This document shows positions 43,914-53,393 of a stretch of DNA of 64,000 nt, piece after piece. Under the pieces are notes generated by a model. It had not been told where the DNA came from. It ran no database searches and was given only the letters and a program-made list of their open reading frames with translations. The stretch is from NCBI GenBank assembly GCA_947496465.1, contig CANMCX010000002.1:744001-808000 (forward strand). Reading direction: 5' to 3'. Within the stretch, counting starts at the first letter, position 1. Every line of letters begins with the position of its first letter. The stretch is from Marinifilum_A sediminis (GTDB lineage Bacteria > Bacteroidota > Bacteroidia > Bacteroidales > Marinifilaceae). Made by a program: the position numbers and the translations under genes.

Positions 43914-44951
43914 ATGGATCAATTACGTTTCGATCATCCAGAATATTTATACCTCTTCCTACTCATTCCCATCTTGGTGGTTTTGTATTGGGTGAGTCAT
44001 GTAATCAAGAAAAAAGCCTTGCAAAAGTTTGGCGATATGAGTATCATTTCTCAATTGATGCCTTATGCCTCTTTTACAAGACCAATTTATAAATTCATCA
44101 TTCTAATTTTATCCTTAAGCTTTATCATTATTGGTGTAGCTGGTCCACAATTCGGATCTAAACTCAAAAAAATAAAGCGAAAAGGTGTAGAAGTGGTCAT
44201 CGCTCTCGATGTTTCCAACTCGATGATGGCTCAGGATATTCAACCTAATAGATTGGAGCGTGCAAAGCGTGCCATCTCGAAAATGGTTGACAAACTGAAC
44301 AATGATAAAATTGGTTTGATTGTGTTTGCTGGTGAAGCCTACACACAATTGCCAATTACAACAGATTATGCATCTGCAAAATTGTTTTTGTCTTCCATTA
44401 GCACTGATATCGTTCCTATTCAAGGAACTGCTATTGGATCGGCAATAAATCTGGCAACAAAGAGTTTTACTCCTGATAGCGAAGCCAGCAAAGCAATTAT
44501 TGTAATTACCGATGGTGAAAACCACGAGGATGATGCTGTAGCTGCAGCAGAAATGGCTCAATCTTTGGGGATAACTGTTCATACCATTGCTATGGGATTA
44601 CCCGAAGGTGCTCCAATACCTGTTCGTGCAGGATCGAGTGATTTTAGAAGAGACGATGAAGGAAATGTTGTGATCTCGAAGTTAGATCAGAAAATGGTGG
44701 AAGAAATTGCCGTTGCTGGTGGAGGAAAACCTGTAATTGCGAATAATACAACCACTGGTTTGAACGTTTTATTCAAAGAGATTAATAAAATGAACAAAAC
44801 AGAATTGGAAGCTAAAGTTTACGCCGCTTACGATGAGAAATTTCAAATTTTTCTAGCAATTGGTGTATTACTCTTATTCCTTGAAATGTTTGTTTTGGAA
44901 CGTAAGAACCGACATTTAAAAGACATTGATTTATTTAAAGAATCGAAATAG
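43914..44951 (+). CDS. batB: BatB, VWA-domain membrane protein
   Basis: A 345-residue paralogue of BatA: two membrane segments near the N-terminus (about 12-30 and 58-78), VWA MIDAS DVSNS (about 98-102), TTDYA and VITDGENH, then a C-terminal membrane segment (about 312-330). The metal-binding residues are intact. It is 35 bp downstream of batA, in the usual order. Confidence 0.93.
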   Translation: MDQLRFDHPEYLYLFLLIPILVVLYWVSHVIKKKALQKFGDMSIISQLMPYASFTRPIYKFIILILSLSFIIIGVAGPQFGSKLKKIKRKGVEVVIALDVSNSMMAQDIQPNRLERAKRAISKMVDKLNNDKIGLIVFAGEAYTQLPITTDYASAKLFLSSISTDIVPIQGTAIGSAINLATKSFTPDSEASKAIIVITDGENHEDDAVAAAEMAQSLGITVHTIAMGLPEGAPIPVRAGSSDFRRDDEGNVVISKLDQKMVEEIAVAGGGKPVIANNTTTGLNVLFKEINKMNKTELEAKVYAAYDEKFQIFLAIGVLLLFLEMFVLERKNRHLKDIDLFKESK

Positions 44952-44972
44952 AAACAGACAAAGAGAGCAATT

Positions 44973-45725
44973 ATGAAAAAATATATAATACTGTTCATGA
45001 GCATGATTTGTCTTCTAAGTGTGGAGGCTAATGCCCAAAAAGAGAGAAAATTTATTCGTTCCGGAAATGACCTTTTCGAAGGAGATAAATTTGAAAACTC
45101 AGAAGTGGAATACCGTAAGGCTTTGGATAAAAAAGTAAATTCTTACGAAGCTGGCTTCAATTTAGGCGATGCTTTGTACAAGCAGAAAAAATACGATGAA
45201 GCTTTAAAACAATTTCAGGCTTTGGCTCTTACCGAAAAAGACAATCAGAAACTGGGGCATCTTTATCACAATATGGGTAACACCTTATTGGAAAATAAAA
45301 AAATTGATGAAAGTATCGAGGCTTATAAGCAGTCGCTTCGTTATTTCCCTGATTCGAAGGAAACCAAATACAATTTGGAATACGCTCGCCAAATGAAGAA
45401 AAAGCAGGAAGAGCAACAGAAAAAAGACCAACAAAACAAGGATCAGAACAAAGATCAAGACAAGAAGGATCAAGACAAAAAGGATCAGGATAAAAAGAAA
45501 GACCAGAAAGATAAAGACAAGCAGAAGCAAGATCAGAAAGACAAACAAGGGGATCAGGATAAAAAGAAACAAGATCAGCAACAGCAAAATAAGATTTCGA
45601 AACAAGACGCTCAACGTTTGCTAGAAGCATTGGAAAACGACGAGAAGAAAGTTCAAGAGAAGGTTCAGAAGGCAAAAGCCAAGGCTCAAAAAGCCAAGAA
45701 AACCAAAATTAAAAAGGATTGGTAA
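44973..45725 (+). CDS. batC: BatC, TPR protein with K/D/Q-rich tail
   Basis: A 250-residue periplasmic protein: signal peptide (1-21, EANAQ), then TPR repeats (about 25-140; KKYDEALKQFQAL, KIDESIEAYKQSL). Residues about 145-205 are a low-complexity tail of Lys, Asp and Gln (DKKDQDKKDQDKK-type), encoded by a tandem DNA repeat (about 45405-45600), and a short helical Lys-rich end follows. Such tails are usual in BatC, but this one is long. It probably docks other Bat proteins. 22 bp after batB. Confidence 0.9.
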   Translation: MKKYIILFMSMICLLSVEANAQKERKFIRSGNDLFEGDKFENSEVEYRKALDKKVNSYEAGFNLGDALYKQKKYDEALKQFQALALTEKDNQKLGHLYHNMGNTLLENKKIDESIEAYKQSLRYFPDSKETKYNLEYARQMKKKQEEQQKKDQQNKDQNKDQDKKDQDKKDQDKKKDQKDKDKQKQDQKDKQGDQDKKKQDQQQQNKISKQDAQRLLEALENDEKKVQEKVQKAKAKAQKAKKTKIKKDW

Positions 45726-45827
45726 TTGGCATCGCCCACTTGATTTTTACTGATTATTTATCAGTACATTTGTGCGAAACGCATTTACTGACATTTTAAA
45801 GAACATCTGAAAAACTATTATATACGG

Positions 45828-47636
45828 ATGAAGAAATTATTTTTCTTACTATTAGCAACAATTTTCATTAGCGCTTCGGCTATAGCCGAGGAGGTTAAAT
45901 TTACAGCAGCAGCTCCTAAAGTAGTTGAAGCTGGTGAACAATTTAGACTTGTGTACAGTGTAAATCAAAAAGGGAAAGAATTAAAAATGCCTTCTCTTGC
46001 TGGTTTTCGAGTTTTAGCGGGACCATCAACGTCCAGAAGTTCGAATTCGCAATACATAAATGGGAAATGGTCTTCTGCCACATCCTACACATATACTTAT
46101 GTCTTGTTAGCAGAGAAAGAAGGAAAGTATACCATTAATCCAGCCAAAATAAAGGTGAAAGATTATGAGTTTACATCCAACTCTTTAAATGTTGAAGTTG
46201 TTAAAGCAAATGAAAAACCGCAAGGGAATCAAGGGGCTCAGCAGCAAAATCAGGCTAGTGCAACCAAAATTACTCAGGCAAACCTATTTGTTAAGGTTGA
46301 TGTAGACCGTAAAAGTGTTTATATGGGTGAGCACGTTGTTGCTACAATTAAAGTATACACAAGGCTTAATATTGCCGGATTTGGAGATTCTAAATTTCCA
46401 TCGTTCAATGGTTTTTTAAGTCAGGAAATCCCAACTTCAGGTCAGATATCTTTACAAAGAGAGAATGTGAATGGAACAATTTATAACTCTGGCGTCATCA
46501 GAAAATTGATTTTGTTTCCTCAGCATACTGGTAACATCACTATCGATCCATTCGAATTGGAATGTATCATTCGTCAGCGACGCTCAAGTGGAAAAAGAGG
46601 TTTCTTCGATGATTTCTTTGATAACCATCAAGACATTCGTGTTCCTCGAAAAAGTAAACCACTTACGATTCGTGTGAAAGATTTTCCATCAAACAAGCCT
46701 GCCAGTTTCGATGGCGCTGTTGGTAAATTCAAACTTTCAGCTACTATTGATAAGGATTCTGTTCAGGCAAACGATGCTGTTACTTTAAAAGTAAAAATTT
46801 CAGGTAATGGAAATTTAAAATTGATTAATCCTCCTGAATTTGATTTCCCAGCAGACTTTGAGGTTTACGATCCTAAAACAAATCAAAACCTTAAAAACAC
46901 TGCGAAAGGAACCACAGGTTCTACCACTTTCGAATATTTAATTATTCCTAGGCATGCTGGTAATTATGAAATTCCTCCGGTAGATTTTAGCTATTTCGAT
47001 CCGAAAGCAAAAATTTATAGAACCAGATCTACTCCTAAATTCAACATTAAAGTTGGTAAAGGAAGTGGTGATGCTTCGGCAACTGTGATTAGTTCTTTCT
47101 CGAAAGAAGATGTAAAGTTTATTGGTAAGGATATCAGATTTATTAAAACCAATGTATTTACACCTAGAATTAAAGGTGAAGTATTCTTTGGAACCATGAA
47201 TTTCTATCTTGGCTATATCATTCCATTTGTGCTATTTATTTTAGCATTTGTTTTCAACCGAAAACGAATTAAAGAGAATGCAGATGTGGCACGAGTAAAA
47301 AACAAGCGTGCTAATCGTGTTGCTATGAAACGCTTGAAAGCTGCTTCGGCAAGTTTAAAGGCAAAGCAAAAAGAGCAATTCTACGATGAGATTTTAAAAG
47401 CCCTTTGGGGATATACTTCGGACAAACTGAATTTGCCTCTGTCTGATCTAAATAAAGAAAATATCACTGAAATTCTGCAAGGAAAAGATGTAGAACAGGA
47501 GTTGATAAATGATTTCATTACCATTTTGGACACTTGTGAATTTGCAAGATATGCACCATCGTCTGGATCATCGGAAATGGACGAATTGTATGCTAAAACG
47601 ATGGAAACCATTACAAAATTAGAAAAGAGCATCTAG
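45828..47636 (+). CDS. batD: BatD, oxygen-tolerance family membrane protein
   Basis: A 602-residue inner-membrane protein. Signal peptide (1-20), a large periplasmic part with three or more beta-sandwich repeats (VEAGEQFRLVYSVN, VYMGEHVVATIKVYTRL, VQANDAVTLKVKISGNGNLKLI), a membrane segment (about 457-478) and a cytoplasmic helical end. The repeat pattern is the BatD (oxygen tolerance) domain. The 102-bp gap after batC has no clear terminator. In Bacteroides the Bat genes contribute to aerotolerance; the molecular role is not settled. Confidence 0.92.
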   Translation: MKKLFFLLLATIFISASAIAEEVKFTAAAPKVVEAGEQFRLVYSVNQKGKELKMPSLAGFRVLAGPSTSRSSNSQYINGKWSSATSYTYTYVLLAEKEGKYTINPAKIKVKDYEFTSNSLNVEVVKANEKPQGNQGAQQQNQASATKITQANLFVKVDVDRKSVYMGEHVVATIKVYTRLNIAGFGDSKFPSFNGFLSQEIPTSGQISLQRENVNGTIYNSGVIRKLILFPQHTGNITIDPFELECIIRQRRSSGKRGFFDDFFDNHQDIRVPRKSKPLTIRVKDFPSNKPASFDGAVGKFKLSATIDKDSVQANDAVTLKVKISGNGNLKLINPPEFDFPADFEVYDPKTNQNLKNTAKGTTGSTTFEYLIIPRHAGNYEIPPVDFSYFDPKAKIYRTRSTPKFNIKVGKGSGDASATVISSFSKEDVKFIGKDIRFIKTNVFTPRIKGEVFFGTMNFYLGYIIPFVLFILAFVFNRKRIKENADVARVKNKRANRVAMKRLKAASASLKAKQKEQFYDEILKALWGYTSDKLNLPLSDLNKENITEILQGKDVEQELINDFITILDTCEFARYAPSSGSSEMDELYAKTMETITKLEKSI

Positions 47637-47652
47637 TTTAATTTATAGAAAA

Positions 47653-48402
47653 ATGAAGAAACTATTATATATCGTAATTGCTTTATTGTGTGTAAGTCGG
47701 ATTCAGGCGCAGGAAACACCAATTAGTGAAGCAAATGATTTTTACCAGAAAGGAGAATACGAGAAGGCAATCAAATCCTACGAATTTGTTTTGGAAACTC
47801 ATTTAGAATCTCCTGAGATTTATTTCAATTTAGCCAATGCCTATTACAAAACCGGACAGATTGCTCCCGCAATTTTAAATTACGAGAGAGCCAAACTTTT
47901 ATCTCCTGAAGATAAAGATGTTCAGTACAATTTACAATTGGCACAAGCGCACGTTTTAGATAAATTAGAGGTACTTCCAGAATTGATTGTTAGCAAATGG
48001 TACGCTGGGATCAGAAATGCATTTTCGGCCAAATTATGGTCCTACTTTTCAATGGGATTTTTCTTTATCTGTTTGGTATTTGCTAGCTTCTACCTTTATA
48101 GTAACAAAAGTGGCTTAAAAAAGATTGGTTTCTTACTGGCTGTTCTTTGCTTCGGATTTAGCATTTTGTTCTATTCCTTTGCATCACAGAAAACAAAAGA
48201 AATCACCATACGTGAATATGCAATCATCTTTAGTCCAAGTGTTACCATTAAAGGATCTCCTGATCAGAGTGGTACTGAATTGTTCTTACTACACGAAGGA
48301 ACTAAAGTGAAGGTTATAGATGAACTTGGCGATTGGAGAAACATTCAGTTAAGTGATGGAAACGAAGGTTGGTTGAAAAAAGAAGACATCGAAAAAATTT
48401 AA
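47653..48402 (+). CDS. batE: BatE, TPR/SH3-domain membrane protein
   Basis: A 249-residue protein closing the Bat operon: signal peptide (1-20), TPR repeats (about 24-100; YQKGEYEKAIKSYEFVLE, YYKTGQIAPAILNYERAKLL), two membrane segments (about 133-152 and 157-177), and a C-terminal bacterial SH3-like domain (about 190-249; TIKGSPDQSGTELFLLHEGTKVKV, DGNEGWLKKED). The SH3 part probably binds peptidoglycan or peptides. A strong terminator follows. Confidence 0.9.
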   Translation: MKKLLYIVIALLCVSRIQAQETPISEANDFYQKGEYEKAIKSYEFVLETHLESPEIYFNLANAYYKTGQIAPAILNYERAKLLSPEDKDVQYNLQLAQAHVLDKLEVLPELIVSKWYAGIRNAFSAKLWSYFSMGFFFICLVFASFYLYSNKSGLKKIGFLLAVLCFGFSILFYSFASQKTKEITIREYAIIFSPSVTIKGSPDQSGTELFLLHEGTKVKVIDELGDWRNIQLSDGNEGWLKKEDIEKI

Positions 48403-48426
48403 ATCATCTTTTAAATTAAGATATTA

Positions 48427-48447
48427 GCTGCTAGTTTTACTAGCAGC
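48427..48447 (+). terminator. terminator of the Bat operon
   Basis: Perfect 9-bp stem gctgctagt/actagcagc, 3-base loop, followed by a run of seven T. It ends the transcript that starts at the moxR promoter. Confidence 0.92.
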
Positions 48448-48468
48448 TTTTTTTATAAAATATAGAAA

Positions 48469-49347
48469 ATGATACACAGCATACAGAACGACACATTACA
48501 AGTAAGTGTTAAAGAAACCGGAGCGGAACTCTGCAGCATAAAGTCAATTAGCAGTAATCAGGAATTTATTTGGCAAGCTAATCCTGATATTTGGGGAAGT
48601 CATGCTCCAAACCTATTCCCTGTTATTGGATGCCTAAAAGATAATGGCTTTATACATGAAGGGAAAGAATATGCTATGCCTAAACATGGTTTTATTCGTA
48701 ATAATTCGGATATAAGATTACTCGAAAAAGCAGAAAACAGATTGAGTTTTATACTGAAATCAAATGATAATACAAGAATGGTTTATCCTTTCGAATTTGA
48801 ATTCAAAATTCACTTTATTTTGGAAGCAAATCAACTAAGAGTAGTTCATGAAATCACCAATACCGGAGATGGAGAAATGCTTTTCAACTTAGGTGGACAT
48901 CCAGCATTCAATTGTCAGATACAGGATGATGAAGCCTACTCCGATTACTATTTGGAATTTGAAGAAAAGGAAACTTTGAATACCTGGAATTTAGCAGAAG
49001 GAGGACTAATTAAATGTGAAGGAAGGCAAGTTTTAGAGAATGAAAAACAAATAGATTTGCATCCAGAGATATTTGCCAACGATGCATTGATCTTTAAAAA
49101 TTTAAAATCATCAGCTGTTAGTATCAAGTGTAAGAAATCAGATTTTGAGTTAAAAGTAAGCTTTGGTGATTTTCCTTATTTGGGATTATGGGCGAAGCCA
49201 CATGCCCCCTATGTGTGCATAGAACCATGGATTGGAATTGCCGATTCCGCAGATACCAATCGTGAATTCAACACCAAAGAATTGATACAAAATTTACCTT
49301 CTTCAGAATCATTCTCAGCCGAATATTCAATTGAGATAAAGGAATAA
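48469..49347 (+). CDS. aldose 1-epimerase family protein, LacX-like
   Basis: A 292-residue mutarotase-like protein. Family features: IKSISSNQEFIWQANPDIWGSHAPNLFPVIG, GKEYAMPKHGFIRN (catalytic-type His), FNLGGHPAFNC (second His), and CIEPWIGIADS with Glu-262-type catalytic Glu. This is the LacX/YeaD-type subgroup, whose sugar substrate is not known. It stands alone between two terminators, and is convergent with the OYE gene. Confidence 0.88.
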   Translation: MIHSIQNDTLQVSVKETGAELCSIKSISSNQEFIWQANPDIWGSHAPNLFPVIGCLKDNGFIHEGKEYAMPKHGFIRNNSDIRLLEKAENRLSFILKSNDNTRMVYPFEFEFKIHFILEANQLRVVHEITNTGDGEMLFNLGGHPAFNCQIQDDEAYSDYYLEFEEKETLNTWNLAEGGLIKCEGRQVLENEKQIDLHPEIFANDALIFKNLKSSAVSIKCKKSDFELKVSFGDFPYLGLWAKPHAPYVCIEPWIGIADSADTNREFNTKELIQNLPSSESFSAEYSIEIKE

Positions 49348-49387
49348 AGATAAACCGCAGCAAATACAAATTGCTGCGGTTTATCTT
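49347..49387. terminator. bidirectional terminator with 17-bp perfect stem
   Basis: Arms 49347-49363 and 49371-49387 are exact complements (aagataaaccgcagcaa type) with a seven-base loop. It begins on the last base of the mutarotase stop codon and ends two bases before the OYE gene end. The T-rich tail is tttat on the plus strand. Confidence 0.85.
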
Positions 49388-49389
49388 TA

Positions 49390-50472
49390 TTATTTCAATG
49401 CCGGATAATCCGTGTAACCAACTTCGTTCCCACCATAAAAGGTTTCCTGATTAGCTGTATTCAATTCCGCATTCACTTCAAATCGTTTCTCTAAGTCCGG
49501 ATTAGCCAAATAAGGAACCCCAAAAGATACCAATTCTGCTACACCATTCTCTATAGCTTTATTACCAGAATCCTTAGTAAAACCACCATTAATCATTCTT
49601 ACTCCGTTAAAAAGTTTCCCGTAATAGTTAGAGACATCTTTAATCAATTGAGGATGTTCATCAACAGGCATCAAAGGTTCAATTAGATGAAGATAAGCAA
49701 GATGATAAGTATTTAGTTTTTCGATAACATATTTGAAAATTTCCGTCGGATTAGAATCTCCCATATCATTAAACAAACCACTAGGAGAAAGTCTCACGCC
49801 TACTCTATCATTTGACCAAACTTCACTTACAGCATTTACTACCTCAAACAAAAAACGTGCTCTGTTTTCTATGCTACCTCCATATTCATCTTTACGATGA
49901 TTGGTTTTGTCAACTAAAAATTGATCGATTAAATAGCCATTGGCTGCATGAATTTCGATTCCATCAAATCCTGCTTCCATCGCATTTTTAGCGGCATTTT
50001 TATAATCCTCAACAATACCTTTTATCTCCGAAAGTTCCAATTCCCGTGGTTCCACAAAATCTTTCAATCCTTCATAAGTAAATACTTGTCCAGCTGGTTT
50101 TATTGCCGATGGAGCAACAGGCAAATCACCCTCATGAAAATCCGGATGAGAAATACGCCCAACATGCCAAAGCTGAATAAATATTTTACCACCAACTTTA
50201 TGAACTTTATCAGTTACAATTTTCCATCCTTTAACCTGTTCCTGACTATAAATTCCTGGTGTAGCAGGATATCCCATTCCTTGTGGTGAGATTTGACTTG
50301 CTTCGGTAATAATTAGTCCGGCGCCCGATCTTTGCTCATAATAATTTGCCATCAAATCTGTTGGTACATTTCCCTCTCCAGCTCTGTTTCTGGTCATAGG
50401 TGCCATTACCATTCTATTTTTTAAGTCCAAATCAGTAATTGAAAAGGTACTTAGAAGTCTATTTTTTGTCAT
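49390..50472 (-). CDS. NADH:flavin oxidoreductase, Old Yellow Enzyme type
   Basis: A 360-residue FMN-dependent alkene reductase of the NemA/OYE family. Family features: LKNRMVMAPMTRNRA near the N-terminus, QLWHVGRISH (H in substrate pocket), GFDGIEIHAANGYLIDQFL, RYGGSIENRARF-type KDEYGGSIENRARF, VGVRLSPSG. All are intact. It reduces activated alkenes and nitro compounds in related bacteria; the natural substrate here is unknown. It probably is expressed on its own. Confidence 0.94.
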   Translation of the reverse strand: MTKNRLLSTFSITDLDLKNRMVMAPMTRNRAGEGNVPTDLMANYYEQRSGAGLIITEASQISPQGMGYPATPGIYSQEQVKGWKIVTDKVHKVGGKIFIQLWHVGRISHPDFHEGDLPVAPSAIKPAGQVFTYEGLKDFVEPRELELSEIKGIVEDYKNAAKNAMEAGFDGIEIHAANGYLIDQFLVDKTNHRKDEYGGSIENRARFLFEVVNAVSEVWSNDRVGVRLSPSGLFNDMGDSNPTEIFKYVIEKLNTYHLAYLHLIEPLMPVDEHPQLIKDVSNYYGKLFNGVRMINGGFTKDSGNKAIENGVAELVSFGVPYLANPDLEKRFEVNAELNTANQETFYGGNEVGYTDYPALK

Positions 50473-50610
50473 CGTACTTTTTTATTATTTTTATTTATAC
50501 AAGATATAAATAAGATCTCAAACCTTGAAAAAAGAATTTTTTGAGCATCCTATAAATGAATTTATAAGATCTGATTAAATGGCTAGATTTAAATTAAGGG
50601 TGCATAGAAC

Positions 50611-50640
50611 CTTTAGGTCTCGACATTGCTTTGTATCTTC
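50611..50640 (+). promoter_or_regulatory. promoter-like sequence before the U32 gene
   Basis: ttta, 18-base spacer, then tatcttcg, one base off TAnnTTTG, just upstream of the ATG at 50660. It lies inside the longer open frame that begins at 50579, which argues for the internal ATG. Confidence 0.5.
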
Positions 50641-50659
50641 GCCTCAAATTAGCATTAAC

Positions 50660-52480
50660 ATGAACAAAATTGAACTATTAGCTCCGGCTAAAAATCTGGA
50701 AACAGGTATAGCAGCCATAAATTATGGAGCTGATGCCGTATATATTGGAGCACCTAAATTCGGAGCTCGCGCTGCAGCAGGAAATACTATTGAAGACATT
50801 GCTGAGTTAATTGACTATGCGCATCGTTATTGGGCAAAGGTTTTTATTACCATGAATACCATCCTTTACGATAATGAATTAAAGGAAGCCGAAGAGCTTA
50901 TTCATCAACTGTATGAATTGGGAGCAGATGCTTTAATTGTACAGGATATGGGAATTCTGGAGATGAATCTACCTCCTATCGAATTGCACGCCAGCACTCA
51001 AACTCACAATTACGATTTAGAAAGAATTCAATTTCTTGAAAAAGTTGGATTTAAACGAATCATTTTAGCTCGCGAGCTATCTCTTGATCAGATTAAAAAC
51101 ATTAGAAAACATACAAATGTAGAACTGGAATATTTTGTTCATGGCGCTCTTTGTGTTTCGCTTAGCGGACAATGTTACTTTTCTCATGCTGTTGGCGGGC
51201 GTTCTGCGAACAGAGGAGAATGCAGCCAGGCTTGTAGAATGAAATATGATTTGGTTGACGAAGAAGGCAAGGTAATCGCTAAAGATAAGCACCTTCTTTC
51301 TCTTAAAGATTTGAATTTATCTGATCATTTAGAAGAGGTAATTGAAAGTGGTATCTGTTCCTTAAAGATTGAAGGAAGATTAAAAGACAGTTCTTACCTC
51401 AAAAATGTAACAAGCTATTACCGACAGAAACTGGATTCTGTTTTTGATAAGAAACGTGAATTTGAAGCTGCTTCATCAGGGCAAATCAATCCTGGTTTTA
51501 CACCTGATCCAGAGAAAACTTTTAACCGTGGATATACCAACTACTTCTTTACAGGTAGAGTGCCGGAGATTGCCAATTTCCACACTCCAAAATCCATGGG
51601 AAAAGAAGTTGGAAAAATAGTAGAGATCAAAAAAGATCACTTTATAGTAGAAAGTAAGTTTGAACTAAACAACGGCGATGGTCTTTGTTTCTTTAATAAA
51701 AACAAGCTACTTAAAGGATTTCAGGTAAATGGTGTTAAAGGAGATAAAATTTTTCCTAATGAGATGAGCATGCTTCAACAAGGTGCTATATTGTATAGAA
51801 ATAACGACCATGAATTTGCCAAAGTTCTGAAAAGAGATAACTCTGTTCGTAAAATATCTGTTGAATTTTTCCTTAATATTTTTGGTGATACTCTAAATCT
51901 TACAGCAATTGATGAAGATGAGATCTCAGCCAATATTGAGCTAAAAGCAGAATTCGAATCTGCTCGAAATGAAGAAATGGCACTATCTAATATCAAAAAA
52001 CAATTGCAAAAAACAGGTGATTCCATTTTTGAGGTTAGTAACATCGAAACTGAGTACGATAAGGTTCCTTTTATTCAAGCTAAACTGTTGAATGAACTTC
52101 GTAGAGATTGCTTAAATCAATTGAGTCAGAATAGACTTGATGCGGCAAAACCAATAGAAACAAGACCCTTAATTTCACATCCTCAATATCCTACAAAAGA
52201 ATTGAGTTATATGGGAAATGTAGCCAATTGTAATGCAGAAGAGTTTTATCACAAATGTGGTGTCGAAAAAATTGAAAAAGGATTTGAATTACAGGAAAAC
52301 TATTCCGGTAAGACGATAATGACCACAAGACACTGTTTACGTCACGAATTTGGAATGTGCCATAAGGAGACAAAAACCAATAAAAGTGAGAATACACCCT
52401 TATTTTTAGTAGATAACAAAAACAGATACAAGTTGGAATTCAATTGTCAGCGCTGCGAAATGAAAATCGTTTTTGGATAA
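50660..52480 (+). CDS. U32 family peptidase-like protein (YegQ/RlhA type)
   Basis: A 606-residue member of the U32 family, whose best-studied members (TrhP/YegQ and RlhA) hydroxylate tRNA or rRNA using prephenate. N-terminal TIM-barrel: IELLAPAKNLETGIAAINYGADAVYIGAP, VQDMGILE, ELHASTQTHN, VHGALCVSLSGQCYFSHAVGGRSANRGECSQACRMKY with the Cys set, and LKIEGRLKDSSYL. C-terminal part holds more Cys/His (TRHCLRHEFGMCHK, NCQRCEMK), possibly for Fe-S. Frame open to 50579, but that start lies upstream of the promoter. Which RNA is modified cannot be told. Confidence 0.88.
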   Translation: MNKIELLAPAKNLETGIAAINYGADAVYIGAPKFGARAAAGNTIEDIAELIDYAHRYWAKVFITMNTILYDNELKEAEELIHQLYELGADALIVQDMGILEMNLPPIELHASTQTHNYDLERIQFLEKVGFKRIILARELSLDQIKNIRKHTNVELEYFVHGALCVSLSGQCYFSHAVGGRSANRGECSQACRMKYDLVDEEGKVIAKDKHLLSLKDLNLSDHLEEVIESGICSLKIEGRLKDSSYLKNVTSYYRQKLDSVFDKKREFEAASSGQINPGFTPDPEKTFNRGYTNYFFTGRVPEIANFHTPKSMGKEVGKIVEIKKDHFIVESKFELNNGDGLCFFNKNKLLKGFQVNGVKGDKIFPNEMSMLQQGAILYRNNDHEFAKVLKRDNSVRKISVEFFLNIFGDTLNLTAIDEDEISANIELKAEFESARNEEMALSNIKKQLQKTGDSIFEVSNIETEYDKVPFIQAKLLNELRRDCLNQLSQNRLDAAKPIETRPLISHPQYPTKELSYMGNVANCNAEEFYHKCGVEKIEKGFELQENYSGKTIMTTRHCLRHEFGMCHKETKTNKSENTPLFLVDNKNRYKLEFNCQRCEMKIVFG

Positions 52481-52528
52481 ACACAATTGATTAAGAAATA
52501 AGATTACGAACCGTTAAAGTTTTAAGTT

Positions 52529-53176
52529 ATGGTTCACTATATAGAGAAGCTAATTCGCGAAGGAGAACATCAGCAACAAGATTTTAAATTTTGCATTACA
52601 GATTCTAAAAAGATTGCAAAATCATTATCTGCCTTCGCGAACACCGATGGTGGCAAATTACTCATCGGTGTAAAAGACAATGGGAGAATTGCTGGGGCAC
52701 AAATCGATGAAGAGTTTCATATGATTCAGGCTGCAGCAGAAATGTATAGTCGTCCAAAAATTACTTTCGAAAGTAAAGTGTGGAGTATTAATGGTAAGAA
52801 TGTATTGGAAGTTACTGTTGCTCCATCGGATGAAATGCCTCATTATGCTCAAAATGAAGATGGCAAATGGTTGGCTTATGTACGTAAGTTTGATGAAAAC
52901 AAATTAGCCAATCGTATCATGCTTGAAGTGTGGAAGCGAAAATCGAAACCTACCGGCACTTATTTAGAATATACCGAAACTGAAAGTTTACTGCTTGATC
53001 ATCTAAAAACAAATTCAACAATAAGCCTAAATAAATTTAGCAAATTGGCTAAAATAAGCCGATACAAAGCCGAAAGAATTCTCGTGAAACTAATTTGCTG
53101 GGATGTAATTGAACCTGAATTTGGGGAATTTGGAACGAGCTATAAGATCAAGCAAATCAAAAATAATTCTTTCTAA
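52529..53176 (+). CDS. AlbA_2 (Schlafen-type) domain protein with winged helix
   Basis: A 215-residue protein with an N-terminal divergent AAA-like AlbA_2 domain (about 8-120): LIREGEHQQQDFKFCI, AKSLSAFANTDGGKLLIGVKDNGRIAG, and a later LAYVRK. The C-terminal part (about 150-210) looks like a helix-turn-helix (LNKFSKLAKISRYKAERILVKLICWDVIEP). It is probably a transcriptional regulator or nucleic-acid binding protein. It lies directly before the 6S RNA gene on the same strand and 49 bp after the U32 gene. Confidence 0.82.
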   Translation: MVHYIEKLIREGEHQQQDFKFCITDSKKIAKSLSAFANTDGGKLLIGVKDNGRIAGAQIDEEFHMIQAAAEMYSRPKITFESKVWSINGKNVLEVTVAPSDEMPHYAQNEDGKWLAYVRKFDENKLANRIMLEVWKRKSKPTGTYLEYTETESLLLDHLKTNSTISLNKFSKLAKISRYKAERILVKLICWDVIEPEFGEFGTSYKIKQIKNNSF

Positions 53177-53202
53177 ATCTGTTCATAATAAAGCACAAAA
53201 AA

Positions 53203-53373
53203 ACCGCATTAATTATTGGGATTTTAAACTCCTGTATGACAGGATTTGAGTGCCTGCTTGGTCAAGTTTCCCCTGTGCCGAAACAACCCGAAGGTTGGGG
53301 CCTGCTTTTGCAAGCATGTTGCTTACTCGGTATGTGATAACTGTTGAGTTTAACAATCGCTAATTAATGCGGT
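53203..53373 (+). ncRNA. ssrS: 6S RNA
   Basis: The 6S RNA binds the housekeeping RNA polymerase holoenzyme and mimics an open promoter. The two ends form a perfect 13-bp closing stem (53203-53215 with 53361-53373). Inside, aaactc can pair with gagttt near the 3' end, cctgtatgacagg is a small hairpin, gccga pairs with tcggt, and caacc-cgaa-ggttg is an apical hairpin, leaving a large internal bubble. The segment cccctgtgccgaaa matches the conserved cccctgagccgata block of proteobacterial 6S. A T-run follows at 53377. The plus strand is preferred because of this block; the ends are approximate. Confidence 0.75.
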
Positions 53374-53393
53374 ATGTTTTTTATATTGTATGT

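Noticed and set aside
45229..45675. Long open frames opposite batC with Leu/Ile/Val-rich products
   Set aside because: They are the antisense reading of the Lys/Asp/Gln repeat; the low complexity keeps frames open by chance.
53203..53373. Signal-recognition-particle RNA as an alternative to 6S
   Set aside because: The conserved ggtcagg...ggaaggaagcagcc apical block is missing on both strands, while the 6S block and closing stem are present.
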